Source: Accumulibacter sp. (GTDB taxonomy: Bacteria; Pseudomonadota; Gammaproteobacteria; Burkholderiales; Rhodocyclaceae). From it: DNA of 64,000 bases. The notes beneath the pieces are model-generated. The model searched no databases. It saw only the letters and a list, made by a program, of their open reading frames with translations, and was not told the origin of the DNA. The DNA lies in assembly GCF_036625195.1 (NCBI RefSeq), contig NZ_JAZKUG010000001.1:2232001-2296000 (forward strand), read 5' to 3'. Shown here one piece after another: positions 44,974 to 53,905 of the stretch. The position numbers and the translations under genes were made by a program. Positions within the stretch are counted from its first letter, which is position 1, and the number at the start of each line of letters is the position of its first letter.

Positions 44974-45097
44974 GACAGCCTGTCGGACTTGTTGGCGTCG
45001 GGAAAACCGCCAGATTACACAATGCAATGCGGAACGAAAAAGCGGGATTTCGTCGATTTTCCTGCCTGGTCTTTTCGCGGCCGAAGCCAGTGTTGGT

Positions 45098-45927
45098 GAG
45101 ATGGGAATGGCGGCGAGGCTGACATGCATCGAAGCGCTGGAAAGCAGCGCTGGGATGGGGACACCACAGTCGGCGGTGTCGAGATGCAGCTTGTAATCGG
45201 TCCAACTGTTGTTGTAGCCCTGCGCATTGCACTTGGTGCCGCGATCGCACGTGGTGGGAAGCTCGTGGAGCATTGCGCCAAGCTTTGCCTGCGCTGGCGC
45301 TCGATCGGCGAGGTCTTCGCCGCCGGACGCGCTTCGCCGCGCCGCGGGCGGCCCCGCTTTCTCGCCGGCGCCGCTGGTGCCGGCGTGCTCGGCGTCGCAG
45401 CAGGGCTCTCTTCGGTCGCCAACAGGGTGGGCTGTGCCTTGGTGCCCCCTTTTTCTGCGCCTTTGCCTTTCCCGGCGGGGCGTTCGCGGGCCTCGATGGC
45501 TGTCCCATCGCGGCTCAGATGCCCGATCAGTTGATCGCCCAGATGCTCCTTGATCAGGGCTTCATGGACTCGTTGGCCCAGGCTCCCTGCGGCAAACTCG
45601 TCGAAGGCGCGCGAAGGTGGCCTCGGAAGGCAAGGTCCGGTACAGCGGGAAACCACAGATGCGGCGCAAGGAACGGTCATTCATCAGGCGATCGAGCAGC
45701 CCCACCGTCGTCGTCAAGCCCAGCACCGCCTTGGCGACAAAGGCGTTCGCCAGCCACGCCCGCTCAAACGGCGGACGCCCGACACCACACCACGACACCG
45801 CCGTGAACTCCTCGATCCGCACCCACTCGAGAATGTGGATCACCCGCTCCAGCTTCGGCGTCAGCGCGCCCCAGCGCGCCTCAAGTTCCGGGATCAGTTC
45901 ATGCTGCACCACATTCCACCGGTCCAT
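45098..45927 (-). pseudogene. DDE transposase (DUF772-type), frameshifted and 3'-truncated
   Basis: Seen: from about 45927, MDRWNVVQHELIPELEARWG and SLRRICGFPLYRTLPSEATF (one frame), continuing as RAFDEFAAGSLGQRVHEAL and LSRDGTAIEARERPA in a second and as KCNAQGYNNSWTDYKLHLDT and ALLSSASMHVSLAAIPIS in a third. Two single-base frame changes (near 45615 and 45275) and loss of the C-terminal catalytic part after about 45098 make it dead. The family resembles IS5/IS1182-like DDE transposases. It abuts copy A of the long repeat on one side and the ABC-3C genes on the other. Confidence 0.8.
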
Positions 45928-46118
45928 CGTCCGGCAAGCTGTGTTATCGTTCCGTATGGCAGGCGTGATCAGGGTTTCCACCCTGCCATCATGCCAGAAG
46001 TGGCTGCCGGCCACCCCCATTGCCAACCCCTTGCACGGAAAAATTCGGCTGGATAGCGAGTTTTGCAAGAGGCTCAAATTTATAACATTTATCCTTCCCC
46101 CCCTTTTCCGGTGTACTC

Positions 46119-47045
46119 GTGGATAGAGTTCAGCAACAACACTACCAGTTGCAATTCGAGGTCCGGTTCCTCAGGGCCAGGGGCGAAGGACTCCAGCAAT
46201 TGTTTGAGGAACTCATGGGCCGGCGTTATCCCGGCGACTTCATGGCCTGCCGACCGTGGGGGCGGCAAGGAGATCGGAAGAACGACGGTTACCTGTCTTC
46301 CGCGCACACACTGTTTCAAGTGTATGGACCTAACGAGATTGCGGCGGCTGCAACCGTGAAGAAGATCGAAGAAGATTTCTCCGGAGCCAAGGAGCACTGG
46401 CAGAATTACTTCAAACGCTGGATATTCGTGCACAACGCGCACGACCAACGGCTACCGCCGGATGTCATCAAGGCGCTTGCGGATCTTAGGGAGCAGAATC
46501 CGCAAGTCGACATCGAGACTTGGGGTTACCCAGAACTCCTGATCGAGTTTCGCAAGCTGGGTCTTGCCGATCTCGAATCGTGGATGGGGGCGGCACCGAC
46601 AGTCGAAGACAAAGCCCGGATCGGCTTCGCCGAAATTCAGGCCGTGGTTGAGCACCTCAAGCTTTCCCCATTCGCGACCAACGCCTCGCCGCGACCGGTG
46701 CCCTTCGGCAAGATTGAATTCAACCTGTTGCCGGAAGCGGTGGCCAGCTACCTGAAAATGGGCATGGGGAAAGCGCCGCTGGTCGCCAGTTACTTCTCCT
46801 CATGCCGCAATCCGCTTGAAGGCGAGCGCGTCGCAGCCGCCTTCAAGGCGCGCTATGCCGAACTTCGCGGCAAACAACCGCCGCTTCATCCTCACGATAT
46901 CTGGGGCGAACTCGACGATTGGGCTGGAGGCAATATCACGAAAAAGCCCATCGAAAAATTGGCGATCACCGCAGTACTCGCCTGGCTATTCGATAGTTGC
47001 GACATCTTCGAGGAACCGCCTCCCCGGGGAGCGGCAGCGTCATGA
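46119..47045 (+). CDS. ABC-3C system effector: REase-like N-terminus plus ABC-3C C-terminal domain
   Basis: First gene of an ABC three-component conflict system. Seen: 308 residues from a GTG. The N-terminus has FEVRFLRARGEGLQQLFEEL, RPWGRQGDRKNDGYL and TLFQVYGP, a pattern resembling restriction-endonuclease (PD-(D/E)XK/Mrr-like) cores with D and QxY elements. The C-terminal half (FGKIEFNLLPEAVASYLKMG; FSSCRNPLEGERVAAAFKAR) matches the ABC-3C C-terminal domain that docks the other subunits. ATGA overlap with the next gene. No strong ribosome binding site is seen for the GTG, so the exact start is uncertain. Confidence 0.78.
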   Translation: MDRVQQQHYQLQFEVRFLRARGEGLQQLFEELMGRRYPGDFMACRPWGRQGDRKNDGYLSSAHTLFQVYGPNEIAAAATVKKIEEDFSGAKEHWQNYFKRWIFVHNAHDQRLPPDVIKALADLREQNPQVDIETWGYPELLIEFRKLGLADLESWMGAAPTVEDKARIGFAEIQAVVEHLKLSPFATNASPRPVPFGKIEFNLLPEAVASYLKMGMGKAPLVASYFSSCRNPLEGERVAAAFKARYAELRGKQPPLHPHDIWGELDDWAGGNITKKPIEKLAITAVLAWLFDSCDIFEEPPPRGAAAS

Positions 47046-47290
47046 TCCTGCCCTCCAAGCACCTGCCGCAGGAGCGTGCTTTGCTGACCGTCGGCGCGAT
47101 GCTGCTCGCTGGCCTTGAGCGGCCAAAGACTGTGTCCGCACTATGGCAGGAAGTGCAAAAAGGGGCGCCGGCCGCACTTGGCTTCGACTGGTTCGTGCTT
47201 GCTCTCGATTTGCTGTATGTTCTCGATGCCATCCAGTTGCGCGACGGTATCCTGGTCCTTAGGGTTGGCGTTATGGACCAAGAAGCATGA
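47042..47290 (+). CDS. ABC-3C system middle component
   Basis: Seen: 82 residues starting MILPSKHLPQERALLTVGAM, then KTVSALWQEVQKGAPAALGF and LDLLYVLDAIQLRDGILVL. This small winged-helix-like protein is characteristic of the middle subunit that sits between the effector and ATPase genes in ABC-3C loci. It overlaps both neighbours by ATGA, so the three proteins are coupled and probably form one complex. Which middle-component subfamily it belongs to cannot be settled by eye. Confidence 0.8.
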   Translation: MILPSKHLPQERALLTVGAMLLAGLERPKTVSALWQEVQKGAPAALGFDWFVLALDLLYVLDAIQLRDGILVLRVGVMDQEA

Positions 47291-49002
47291 TTCACACCCT
47301 CTACAGCGATCTGCCCACATTCAAAACCCTGCACTTACAGCCCGGGCTCAATGTGCTGCTTGCAGAGAAGAGCGACGGCGCAACGCAAAAGCAAACCCGC
47401 AACCGAGCCGGCAAGACCAGTGTCGTCGAACTAATCCACTTCCTGCTCGGAGCCGACAGCAACAAGGATTCCCTATTTCAGGTCGCGGCCCTGCGAGAAC
47501 ATCGCTTCGGCATGATCTGCGACATCGGCGGGCGGGCGATGAAGGTCGAGCGCCGCGGAGCCAACAAGACAAACGTGAACGTCAGCGAACCGCCCTCAGG
47601 GAAGCAACGCACTCTGACCAACACGGAATGGACGCATCGACTCGGCAAGGCCTGGTTCAGCCTTGACCCCATGGGAGACCATGCTCCCAGCTACCGGGCT
47701 CTGTTTGCGTACTTCGTGCGCCGCCAGCATTCCGGCGCCTTCAGCGCGCCAGAAAAACAGGCCACAATGCAGCAACTGGGCGCTCAGCAGATGGCGCTCA
47801 TGTACCTGCTGGGCCTCGACTGGCCCATCGCCGGCGACTGGCAACTCGTCAGGGAACGCGACAAGGTACGGCAAGTCCTGAGCAAGACGGCCAGTGCCGG
47901 CGTTTTCGGAAGCGTCATCGGCAAGGCCGCCGACCTGCGGACCCAACTCGTGCTGGCCGAGCGCAAGCTCAAGACCGTGCAGGACAACCTCGCCGCCTTC
48001 AAGGTGCTCGACGAATACGCCGAGTTGGAGCAGGAAGCGTCGCAACTCACCCGCGACCTCAACATGCTGGCCAACCAGAACACCCTCGACCTCGGCACCA
48101 TCCAAGACATTGAAGCCACGTTCCAGACGGAAGTGCCGCCCGGCCTTGGCGACCTCGAACAGGTCTATCGTGATGCCGGTGTGAACCTGCCGCCCGGGCT
48201 TGTCAAGCAGCGTTACGAAGACGTGCGCGCGTTTCACGAATCGGTGATCCGTAATCGCCAGAGCTACCTCCAGAGCGAACTCGCTGCCGCCCGTGCGCGC
48301 ATTGAGGCACGCGACGGCAACAAGCGCCGCTTGGACGGCCGTCGCGCCCAGATTATGGGCATTCTCCAAAGCCATGGCGCGCTCGACCAGTTCCAGCGCC
48401 TGCAAGCGCAAACGAGCCAGCAGGCGGCCGTCGTCGAAACGCTGCGGCAACGCTTCGCCGCCGCCGAGAAACTAGAAAGTACCAAAACCGAACTCAAAGT
48501 GGAACGTGATCTCTTGACGCTGCGCTTGCGGCGCGACTTCACCGAGCAGTCGGGCCGGATCGACGATGCGATTCGCGCTTTTGAGGAAACGTCCTCGCTG
48601 CTCTACGAATCCGCGGGCAGCATGCAAGTCGAGGCGACAGCGAACGGCCCGGCATTCAAGTTTCCGATGCAAGGATCGCGCAGCAAGGGCATCAAGAACA
48701 TGCAAATATTTTGCTTCGACATGATGCTGATGCGCCTATGCCGCCAGCGCGGCATAGGCCCCGGCTTCCTGGTCCACGATAGTCACCTGTTCGATGGCGT
48801 CGACGGCCGGCAGGTGATCCGTGCCCTGCGCGTAGCCGCACAGACGGCGAACGAGTTGGAATTTCAGTACCTCGTGACGATGAACGAGGACGATGCGTTC
48901 AAGGAAACCGAAGCGGGGTTTGATCTCGGCGAGTATGTGCTGCCTGTGCGGCTGACGGATGCGACGGAAGATGGCGGGTTGTTCGGGGTGAGGTTCGATT
49001 GA
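47287..49002 (+). CDS. ABC-3C system SMC-like ATPase (DUF2326)
   Basis: ATPase of the ABC three-component system, thought to sense invading nucleic acid and license the effector. Seen: 571 residues. The Walker A region is NRAGKTSVVELIHFLLG, with the second Gly of the loop replaced by Arg. Long coiled-coil stretches follow (about 205-260 and 330-445). Near the C-terminus, GPGFLVHDSHLFDGVDGRQ is the Walker B/DUF2326 signature with Asp and Ser/His. ATG 47287 overlaps the middle-component stop. The length is typical. The unusual Arg in Walker A might tune or impair nucleotide binding. Confidence 0.88.
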   Translation: MIHTLYSDLPTFKTLHLQPGLNVLLAEKSDGATQKQTRNRAGKTSVVELIHFLLGADSNKDSLFQVAALREHRFGMICDIGGRAMKVERRGANKTNVNVSEPPSGKQRTLTNTEWTHRLGKAWFSLDPMGDHAPSYRALFAYFVRRQHSGAFSAPEKQATMQQLGAQQMALMYLLGLDWPIAGDWQLVRERDKVRQVLSKTASAGVFGSVIGKAADLRTQLVLAERKLKTVQDNLAAFKVLDEYAELEQEASQLTRDLNMLANQNTLDLGTIQDIEATFQTEVPPGLGDLEQVYRDAGVNLPPGLVKQRYEDVRAFHESVIRNRQSYLQSELAAARARIEARDGNKRRLDGRRAQIMGILQSHGALDQFQRLQAQTSQQAAVVETLRQRFAAAEKLESTKTELKVERDLLTLRLRRDFTEQSGRIDDAIRAFEETSSLLYESAGSMQVEATANGPAFKFPMQGSRSKGIKNMQIFCFDMMLMRLCRQRGIGPGFLVHDSHLFDGVDGRQVIRALRVAAQTANELEFQYLVTMNEDDAFKETEAGFDLGEYVLPVRLTDATEDGGLFGVRFD

Positions 49003-49046
49003 TGGATTTCAATGCCATAGTCTGGCAGTAAGAGAGTTTGTGCGCA

Positions 49047-50099
49047 ATGTTAACACCTGGTGAAAAAACGGAGATTCGGAATCTGTTGTCGAGATTCAAT
49101 ACGATTCCAGAGGGGGAGACGGTTGTCGCGAATTTGCTGCGATCATTGTCGGCTAAAATTGTCGACAAGGCGCTTGCGGTTATTGTACTTAATACGTGGT
49201 GTGGTTTAGTCGGCGAGGCGGATGCTCGCAGTCGGTCTGGGCCAATAAGCACAGAGCATGCATTGCAACTCACCGAGTCAGAATTGCTTACAACAGCAAT
49301 ACCGAACCACCTCTGGTCTGCCGTCATGTCAAACAGTCCGTTCAAGACGCTTCCCTCAGGAATAGGGCCAACTTCGAACATCAAGAGCTTAGCTACCCTA
49401 ATGAGATATCTGTTGGGGATCTATGATCTGCCAGATCCGGTTTCGGGTACTCCGATCCCGTTGTGTCACCATGTAACCCCAGCGATGCGGCAACGTCAGC
49501 TGGATCGCATCTCACGAGCAATGATGCCGCTGAAAACTCGATCATTGGCTACAGGGGCCCGAATTCACCACAAGCGGTGGTTCTGGGTTGCTACATCACA
49601 TGGGCTGGCGGATGTATTGAAAGCTTGTGTCGATGACGAAGCTGCAGCGGTAGCCGTGGATAAATTAGGGTTGGTGCATTTCTCGCGAAATCTTTCGACA
49701 CAATCTCCAGCAGAGCGGTATGTAGTAGAAGTCCGGCTAAGTCCAACCTTTGCGCCCGAGTATGTAAAGCCTTCTTTTGTCTTTTCCGATCATAATCCCC
49801 GTTTTGTCGCCTGGACGGATACCATTGCTCGGTCAGATCCGATTTGGGGGCGAGCGGCGGACCTTCAGGTGTTTCACAACCAAGTGCGACTGGACCATGG
49901 GTGCAGGGAAACGGTCAGGCTTACACCTGGCGTTGTTGTGGCTACAGATATTCTGGATCTCGTAGTGCTCGGTTATCTGGATATCAATCGTTGGGGGCTG
50001 CGTAATGTGGCAGACGGGACCGAGGTCTTTGCTGATCGGTTAAGAGACCTGCGGTCAAGGGACGACGTGGTCGAGGGAATTTTGAGTTTTCTTGAGTGA
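49047..50099 (+). CDS. Unknown protein, first of an unassigned three-gene set
   Basis: Seen: 350 residues from ATG 49047 (a TTG three codons earlier is also in frame; the AAGAGAG site favours the ATG). Features: a helical N-terminus, a central stretch MRQRQLDRISRAMMPLKTRS, RIHHKRWFWVATSHGLADVL, several beta strands (RYVVEVRLSPTFAPEY), RFVAWTDTIARSDPIWGRAA and VVVATDILDLVVLGYLDINR. No transmembrane segment and no Walker or nuclease motif I can name. It starts 44 bp after the ABC-3C ATPase stop, and the next gene follows after 6 bp. The composition is markedly AT-richer than the chromosome. Confidence 0.7.
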   Translation: MLTPGEKTEIRNLLSRFNTIPEGETVVANLLRSLSAKIVDKALAVIVLNTWCGLVGEADARSRSGPISTEHALQLTESELLTTAIPNHLWSAVMSNSPFKTLPSGIGPTSNIKSLATLMRYLLGIYDLPDPVSGTPIPLCHHVTPAMRQRQLDRISRAMMPLKTRSLATGARIHHKRWFWVATSHGLADVLKACVDDEAAAVAVDKLGLVHFSRNLSTQSPAERYVVEVRLSPTFAPEYVKPSFVFSDHNPRFVAWTDTIARSDPIWGRAADLQVFHNQVRLDHGCRETVRLTPGVVVATDILDLVVLGYLDINRWGLRNVADGTEVFADRLRDLRSRDDVVEGILSFLE

Positions 50100-50105
50100 G
50101 TAAAT

Positions 50106-50999
50106 ATGCGTGACGAGGCTCTGTATTCGGAATGGTGGGATGGATTGCCCGCTGATAGGCCGAGTAGGTCGGCGGCAATAGAGGAGTGGTTGCGTAGCGG
50201 ATTGCTCCGTATTACCAGACCGGACGTCAGCAGAGATGGCTCGCAGAGGCTACCTTTCGATCCATTCTATGCCTATGCTTTTGACGAGGAGAACGTCCTG
50301 TTCCTGATGGAAAGCCTGCGCGAAAGAGCCGCGGCTCGATCCGATATCGAGGCAACCATGGTGCGTAAGGCGGTTTCCAGAGTAGTTTGCTCCTGGGATT
50401 TTTTCAAGGAACCGAGTATTTCGGCAATGCGTTTATCATTCAGGGTTGGTTCGATTTTCGGTTGTACGGAGGTTTTTGATGACCTTGTAATGCGTGTCCA
50501 AACCATAGTGTCTAGTCCTGTTCCCGTGATTACCGGGCTGGCCGATATGGCAGCAAACCTGGGTAAAGCGGGCAGGTGTTTTGTAGAACGCTTGGTTGCA
50601 GTCAGTTGCGAATCCAATTCTGCGCTGCATTTGCCATATCTCATGGCACGTTTGATTGAGCTATATTCACAAGCAGACGTGAACCAGCAGCGCGATCTTG
50701 TATTGGATGTAGTCGAGCGATATGGTCACAGTTTGGCTCGGTGTGGCGACTCGATAGACGCAGTTGAGGCTGTCTCAGATGCCTTCGTGGCCAGTCTAAG
50801 AGTAATTGAAGGGGTGTTAAGTCCAGATCAGCTAAAGCGAGTTGAGGCGGCGGCGGTGTATCTCGACAGTGACGCAATTTACAGCATCCCTCAGCTACGA
50901 GAGGCGATTGCTAAAGCTCCACATCAAAGCGCATTCATTCATGCTGCAATGCGCGAAGCTAGCGATTTCGAGCTTCGCCTATTGAATGCCGTAGGATAA
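50106..50999 (+). CDS. Unknown helical protein, second of the unassigned set
   Basis: Seen: 297 residues, almost entirely helical by composition, with repeated Ala/Leu/Val-rich units (VFDDLVMRVQTIVSSPVPVI, LPYLMARLIELYSQADVNQQ, VEAVSDAFVASLRVIEGVLS) suggesting a HEAT/TPR-like scaffold. The N-terminus has SEWWDGLPADRPSRSAAIEE. No signal peptide or catalytic motif. It lies 6 bp after its upstream neighbour and its stop overlaps the next start (TAATG), so it is part of a coupled set. AT-rich like its neighbours. Confidence 0.7.
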   Translation: MRDEALYSEWWDGLPADRPSRSAAIEEWLRSGLLRITRPDVSRDGSQRLPFDPFYAYAFDEENVLFLMESLRERAAARSDIEATMVRKAVSRVVCSWDFFKEPSISAMRLSFRVGSIFGCTEVFDDLVMRVQTIVSSPVPVITGLADMAANLGKAGRCFVERLVAVSCESNSALHLPYLMARLIELYSQADVNQQRDLVLDVVERYGHSLARCGDSIDAVEAVSDAFVASLRVIEGVLSPDQLKRVEAAAVYLDSDAIYSIPQLREAIAKAPHQSAFIHAAMREASDFELRLLNAVG

Positions 51000-53335
51000 T
51001 GCCCATGAATGACAAGATCAGATCGGGTATGGCCAGTTCTGCCAAGCGATTGTTGGATGGCCAGAAGAGGTTGTCGGACCTTCGCAGTAGGTTTGGTGGG
51101 AGTCTGCACTTTGCGGTAGATAACAATGTCGTTATGGGGTTTGTTAGCCCCCTATCGAAACATGCCGACATTGTTCGAGGACTCTTGCATGACCAGAATG
51201 GATTTTCTGTAAAGGACCAAGAACTTAGTCTTGCAGAGCGGGTAAGCGGCTATGTGCTGTTTGATGCCGCCAAGACAGGGAATGGAAGGGTATTTGCATT
51301 GCCCGGTCACCACACCGAACTTTGGGCCTCGCTGGCTGGGGGCATCCACTCTCGCCTCACAACGGAGTTGAACGCTCATGGCGAGGCCGGGCCTATTGCG
51401 GCACAGATGATGCGCTTCCGGAACGATTTCTACAACGTTGCGGTAGCCGGAAGCAAGATACCGACGGTCGAGCAACTCATTGCCGCAGTGCCCGATCAGA
51501 TGAGGGGTTGGCTCGGTATCGGAACAGCAGCCGTGGAGTGGGACAGGCTGAAATACCTCAAGGTCAAGGACGTGCTGCGGCCATTTCCCAAGGAAGTGAT
51601 TGATCGAGCGTACCTTTCGGAGGGGGAGAAGCGGCAGTTCTTTTCTCTGCTGACAGAATGTCGCGATAAATGGGAAAGACACCTCAAGATTGCTCAGTAC
51701 GCTTGGATCAAGGCAGGCGGCATGGCCACCGATCAGTCTCTGGTCAGCTTGCGCGTTGATGCAGTAGCACTGGCTTTTTGGGAACGCCTGAATCTTGATT
51801 ATTACACGCAGCCTCATGAACGACTGGTGCTGGTTACCTCGTCTGAGCGCATTTTTCTGGCTGTCCGTGCCGCCGACGAAGAAAATGAACCCGGTGACGC
51901 TGCAAAGGTAAAGGCGAGCGATTATCTGCTTCATCCATTCGATTTTCTCGATGAATGCCATTTGCATTTATCAGGAGAGTTGCGGCCAAGCTTGGATAGC
52001 GACAGCAGTGGCCGGCTGAGCAGCGCATTGGAGATGCTGGTGACTGCGGACTCTCCGACGACTGTCAAGCATGCAGAGCAGGAGTTTGGGGAGGTATGGG
52101 GGAAGTTCCTGCGTGCCAGCGTGCTGGAGCGGGTTCAAAAAATTAATCGAGCGCACAGTACCCATCTGCGCCGCGTTGCATTCGTTTTCTCTCGAGTTGG
52201 GATGGCAGAAGAGCGCGCTGCCGGCAATCCGCTCGTTTTGAAGCTGGCTGAGACTGGCTCTGAGATGTTGAGCGAAGCAGCGGATATACGGATCGGATCA
52301 TTGGCACCTGATGTGTTTACGCGCGGGGCACCTATGCTGCGCCTTGATAAGCACCCATGGGCGCAGGAAATTCAACTCAAGAGCCCGCAGGAATTTTGCC
52401 GTCTGGTGACGAACAATAGGGAGCGGACGCGATTGCTTGCGGAAGCCGGCGATCATCGCTATACCCTCCACTTATTGCAGGCCCGAGCAATGATCTGGGC
52501 AGGCGATTGGCGGACGGCGCTCCGGCTCTCCAAGTTTGCTCTGGCAATCCGGGACAAACTTCCGAAACCGAATAGCCAGAATGTGCCGGACATTGACGGC
52601 CGGGAGGCTGAGTTTCTCGCGGCTGTGTGCGAAAGGCACGCTCACGGCGATTCTTTTGAATCCTTGTTCTCTGCTTTGGATAGAGCCACACGCCATCTGA
52701 ATGCGTTTGTTGAACTTGCGAGTAATGCGCATCTTGGTGGAGCAATTTCTGATCTTGATGTGCAAGTACATCAGTTGCGCGCCCACTCTGAGTCTCTGGC
52801 GATTGAAACGACTAGGTATCTCTTGGGCATGCTGAGATCAACTGAGGACGGCCGTGATGAGAGTTCCCAGAAAGGTGTTTCGGAACTCTCTATAGCAGTA
52901 TTTCTTTCCGGCATGAGTCAGTTGCGACAAAGTGCTCAAGAGATCATCAATAAAACTGGCAAAGATGTCGATGGTAATTTTCTGCAATACATTAGTGCCC
53001 GGATTCTTCAGCAAGCATGGTGCAATGAGCTACAGATTAGGTTATGTGCGCCTGGGGGCTTTGGCATAGCCAAGACGGCTGAACTTGAGCGGCTGTGGAC
53101 TGAGCAAAGCCAAGCGCAGGCGCGAATAGATCAACTCCACCATGTAAAAATTCCCCGCAGTTGGTTTATCGATACGCTTACGTACGTACTCGGCATTGTT
53201 CTGGGGCGTGACGTTGGCCTTAGCCGAGATGCTGTTTTGAATAGACTAACCGATGCGGACATTAAACATCCTGTCTTTCCATACGATCGTCAGCGGAATT
53301 CGCGTTTGCGTTTAGTGATAGAAGGCAAGGAATAA
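50999..53335 (+). CDS. Large unknown protein with possible PIN-like N-terminal domain
   Basis: Seen: 778 residues from ATG 50999, overlapping the previous stop; a second ATG two codons on is also possible. The N-terminal 150 residues contain SLHFAVDNNVVMGFVSPLSK (strand plus D-x-N, as at the start of PIN domains), LAERVSGYVLFDAA and VFALPGHHTELWASLAGG (an acidic residue at the place of PIN motif 2). The rest is largely helical (HLLQARAMIWAGDWRTALRL; SALDRATRHLNAFVELASN), in the manner of TPR solenoids. I infer a nuclease-plus-scaffold protein, but the four acidic PIN residues cannot all be assigned by eye. Last gene of the set. Confidence 0.68.
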   Translation: MPMNDKIRSGMASSAKRLLDGQKRLSDLRSRFGGSLHFAVDNNVVMGFVSPLSKHADIVRGLLHDQNGFSVKDQELSLAERVSGYVLFDAAKTGNGRVFALPGHHTELWASLAGGIHSRLTTELNAHGEAGPIAAQMMRFRNDFYNVAVAGSKIPTVEQLIAAVPDQMRGWLGIGTAAVEWDRLKYLKVKDVLRPFPKEVIDRAYLSEGEKRQFFSLLTECRDKWERHLKIAQYAWIKAGGMATDQSLVSLRVDAVALAFWERLNLDYYTQPHERLVLVTSSERIFLAVRAADEENEPGDAAKVKASDYLLHPFDFLDECHLHLSGELRPSLDSDSSGRLSSALEMLVTADSPTTVKHAEQEFGEVWGKFLRASVLERVQKINRAHSTHLRRVAFVFSRVGMAEERAAGNPLVLKLAETGSEMLSEAADIRIGSLAPDVFTRGAPMLRLDKHPWAQEIQLKSPQEFCRLVTNNRERTRLLAEAGDHRYTLHLLQARAMIWAGDWRTALRLSKFALAIRDKLPKPNSQNVPDIDGREAEFLAAVCERHAHGDSFESLFSALDRATRHLNAFVELASNAHLGGAISDLDVQVHQLRAHSESLAIETTRYLLGMLRSTEDGRDESSQKGVSELSIAVFLSGMSQLRQSAQEIINKTGKDVDGNFLQYISARILQQAWCNELQIRLCAPGGFGIAKTAELERLWTEQSQAQARIDQLHHVKIPRSWFIDTLTYVLGIVLGRDVGLSRDAVLNRLTDADIKHPVFPYDRQRNSRLRLVIEGKE

Positions 53336-53352
53336 ATCATTGAAGTGAAGAA

Positions 53353-53392
53353 AGCCGCTACGGGTCACTCCGCGAGAGCCACAATAGCGGCT
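53353..53392 (+). terminator. Probable terminator of the defence-type cluster
   Basis: Seen: an 8-bp perfect inverted repeat AGCCGCTA / TAGCGGCT with a 24-nt loop, followed by the T-rich stretch GTTTGCTTGTG, 17 bp after the stop of the last gene. The large loop makes it weaker than a textbook terminator. Confidence 0.45.
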
Positions 53393-53414
53393 GTTTGCTT
53401 GTGTGGGGATCGGG

Positions 53415-53850
53415 CATGATCGAGATGCTCTTCACCCAAGCGCTGGCCGGGGGCTCCGTGGCAGGTCAAGCGGGCCGACTTCAACCGGTAGGGCTGGCGG
53501 ATTGACTTGCAAGTGACGTTTGGCGGCATCCGCCATGTCTGCCCGGGCTGTGCAGCGGCGGCGCAACCTTTCCATGATCGACTGGCGCGCTCTTGGCGAC
53601 ATTTCGACTTGTTCCAGTAAGAGGCGTAGCTGCACGTCGAAGTGCCGCGCGTAACGTGCTCGGGCTGCTGGAAGGTGACGCAGATTCCCGTGCCGTGGGC
53701 ACGTGAGGGGAGTCGCTTCAGGCTCCTGTTCGAAGCCTTGACGTTGATGCTCGCACCGACCATGTCGGTGCTCGCGGCTGGCCGCCTAGTTCGTGTACCG
53801 CCACGTCGGCTGTGGCGGGTCGTTGGGCACCATGTCGGCAAGGCCCGTAC
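53415..53850 (+). pseudogene. ISL3-family transposase fossil
   Basis: Seen: the plus strand encodes MIEMLFTQALAGGSPWQVKR, ADFNR followed by a stop, then LQVTFGGIRHVCPGCAAAAQ, ARSWRHFDLFQ followed by two stops around EA, then VPRVTCSGCWKVTQIPVPWA and LLFEALTLMLAPTMSVLAA. This is the N-terminal zinc-finger part of an ISL3 transposase with three in-frame stops and no catalytic domain. It ends near 53850, just before copy B of the long repeat begins. Confidence 0.82.
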
Positions 53851-53905
53851 CATAGAGTCGCATGCCGGGGTGCGCACGGTCGGAAGCGATGAGACGGCTT
53901 GCCGG

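Noticed and set aside
49047..50099. Assigning the first gene of the unassigned set to a known restriction or toxin family
   Set aside because: No catalytic motif could be identified with confidence, so it is left as unknown.
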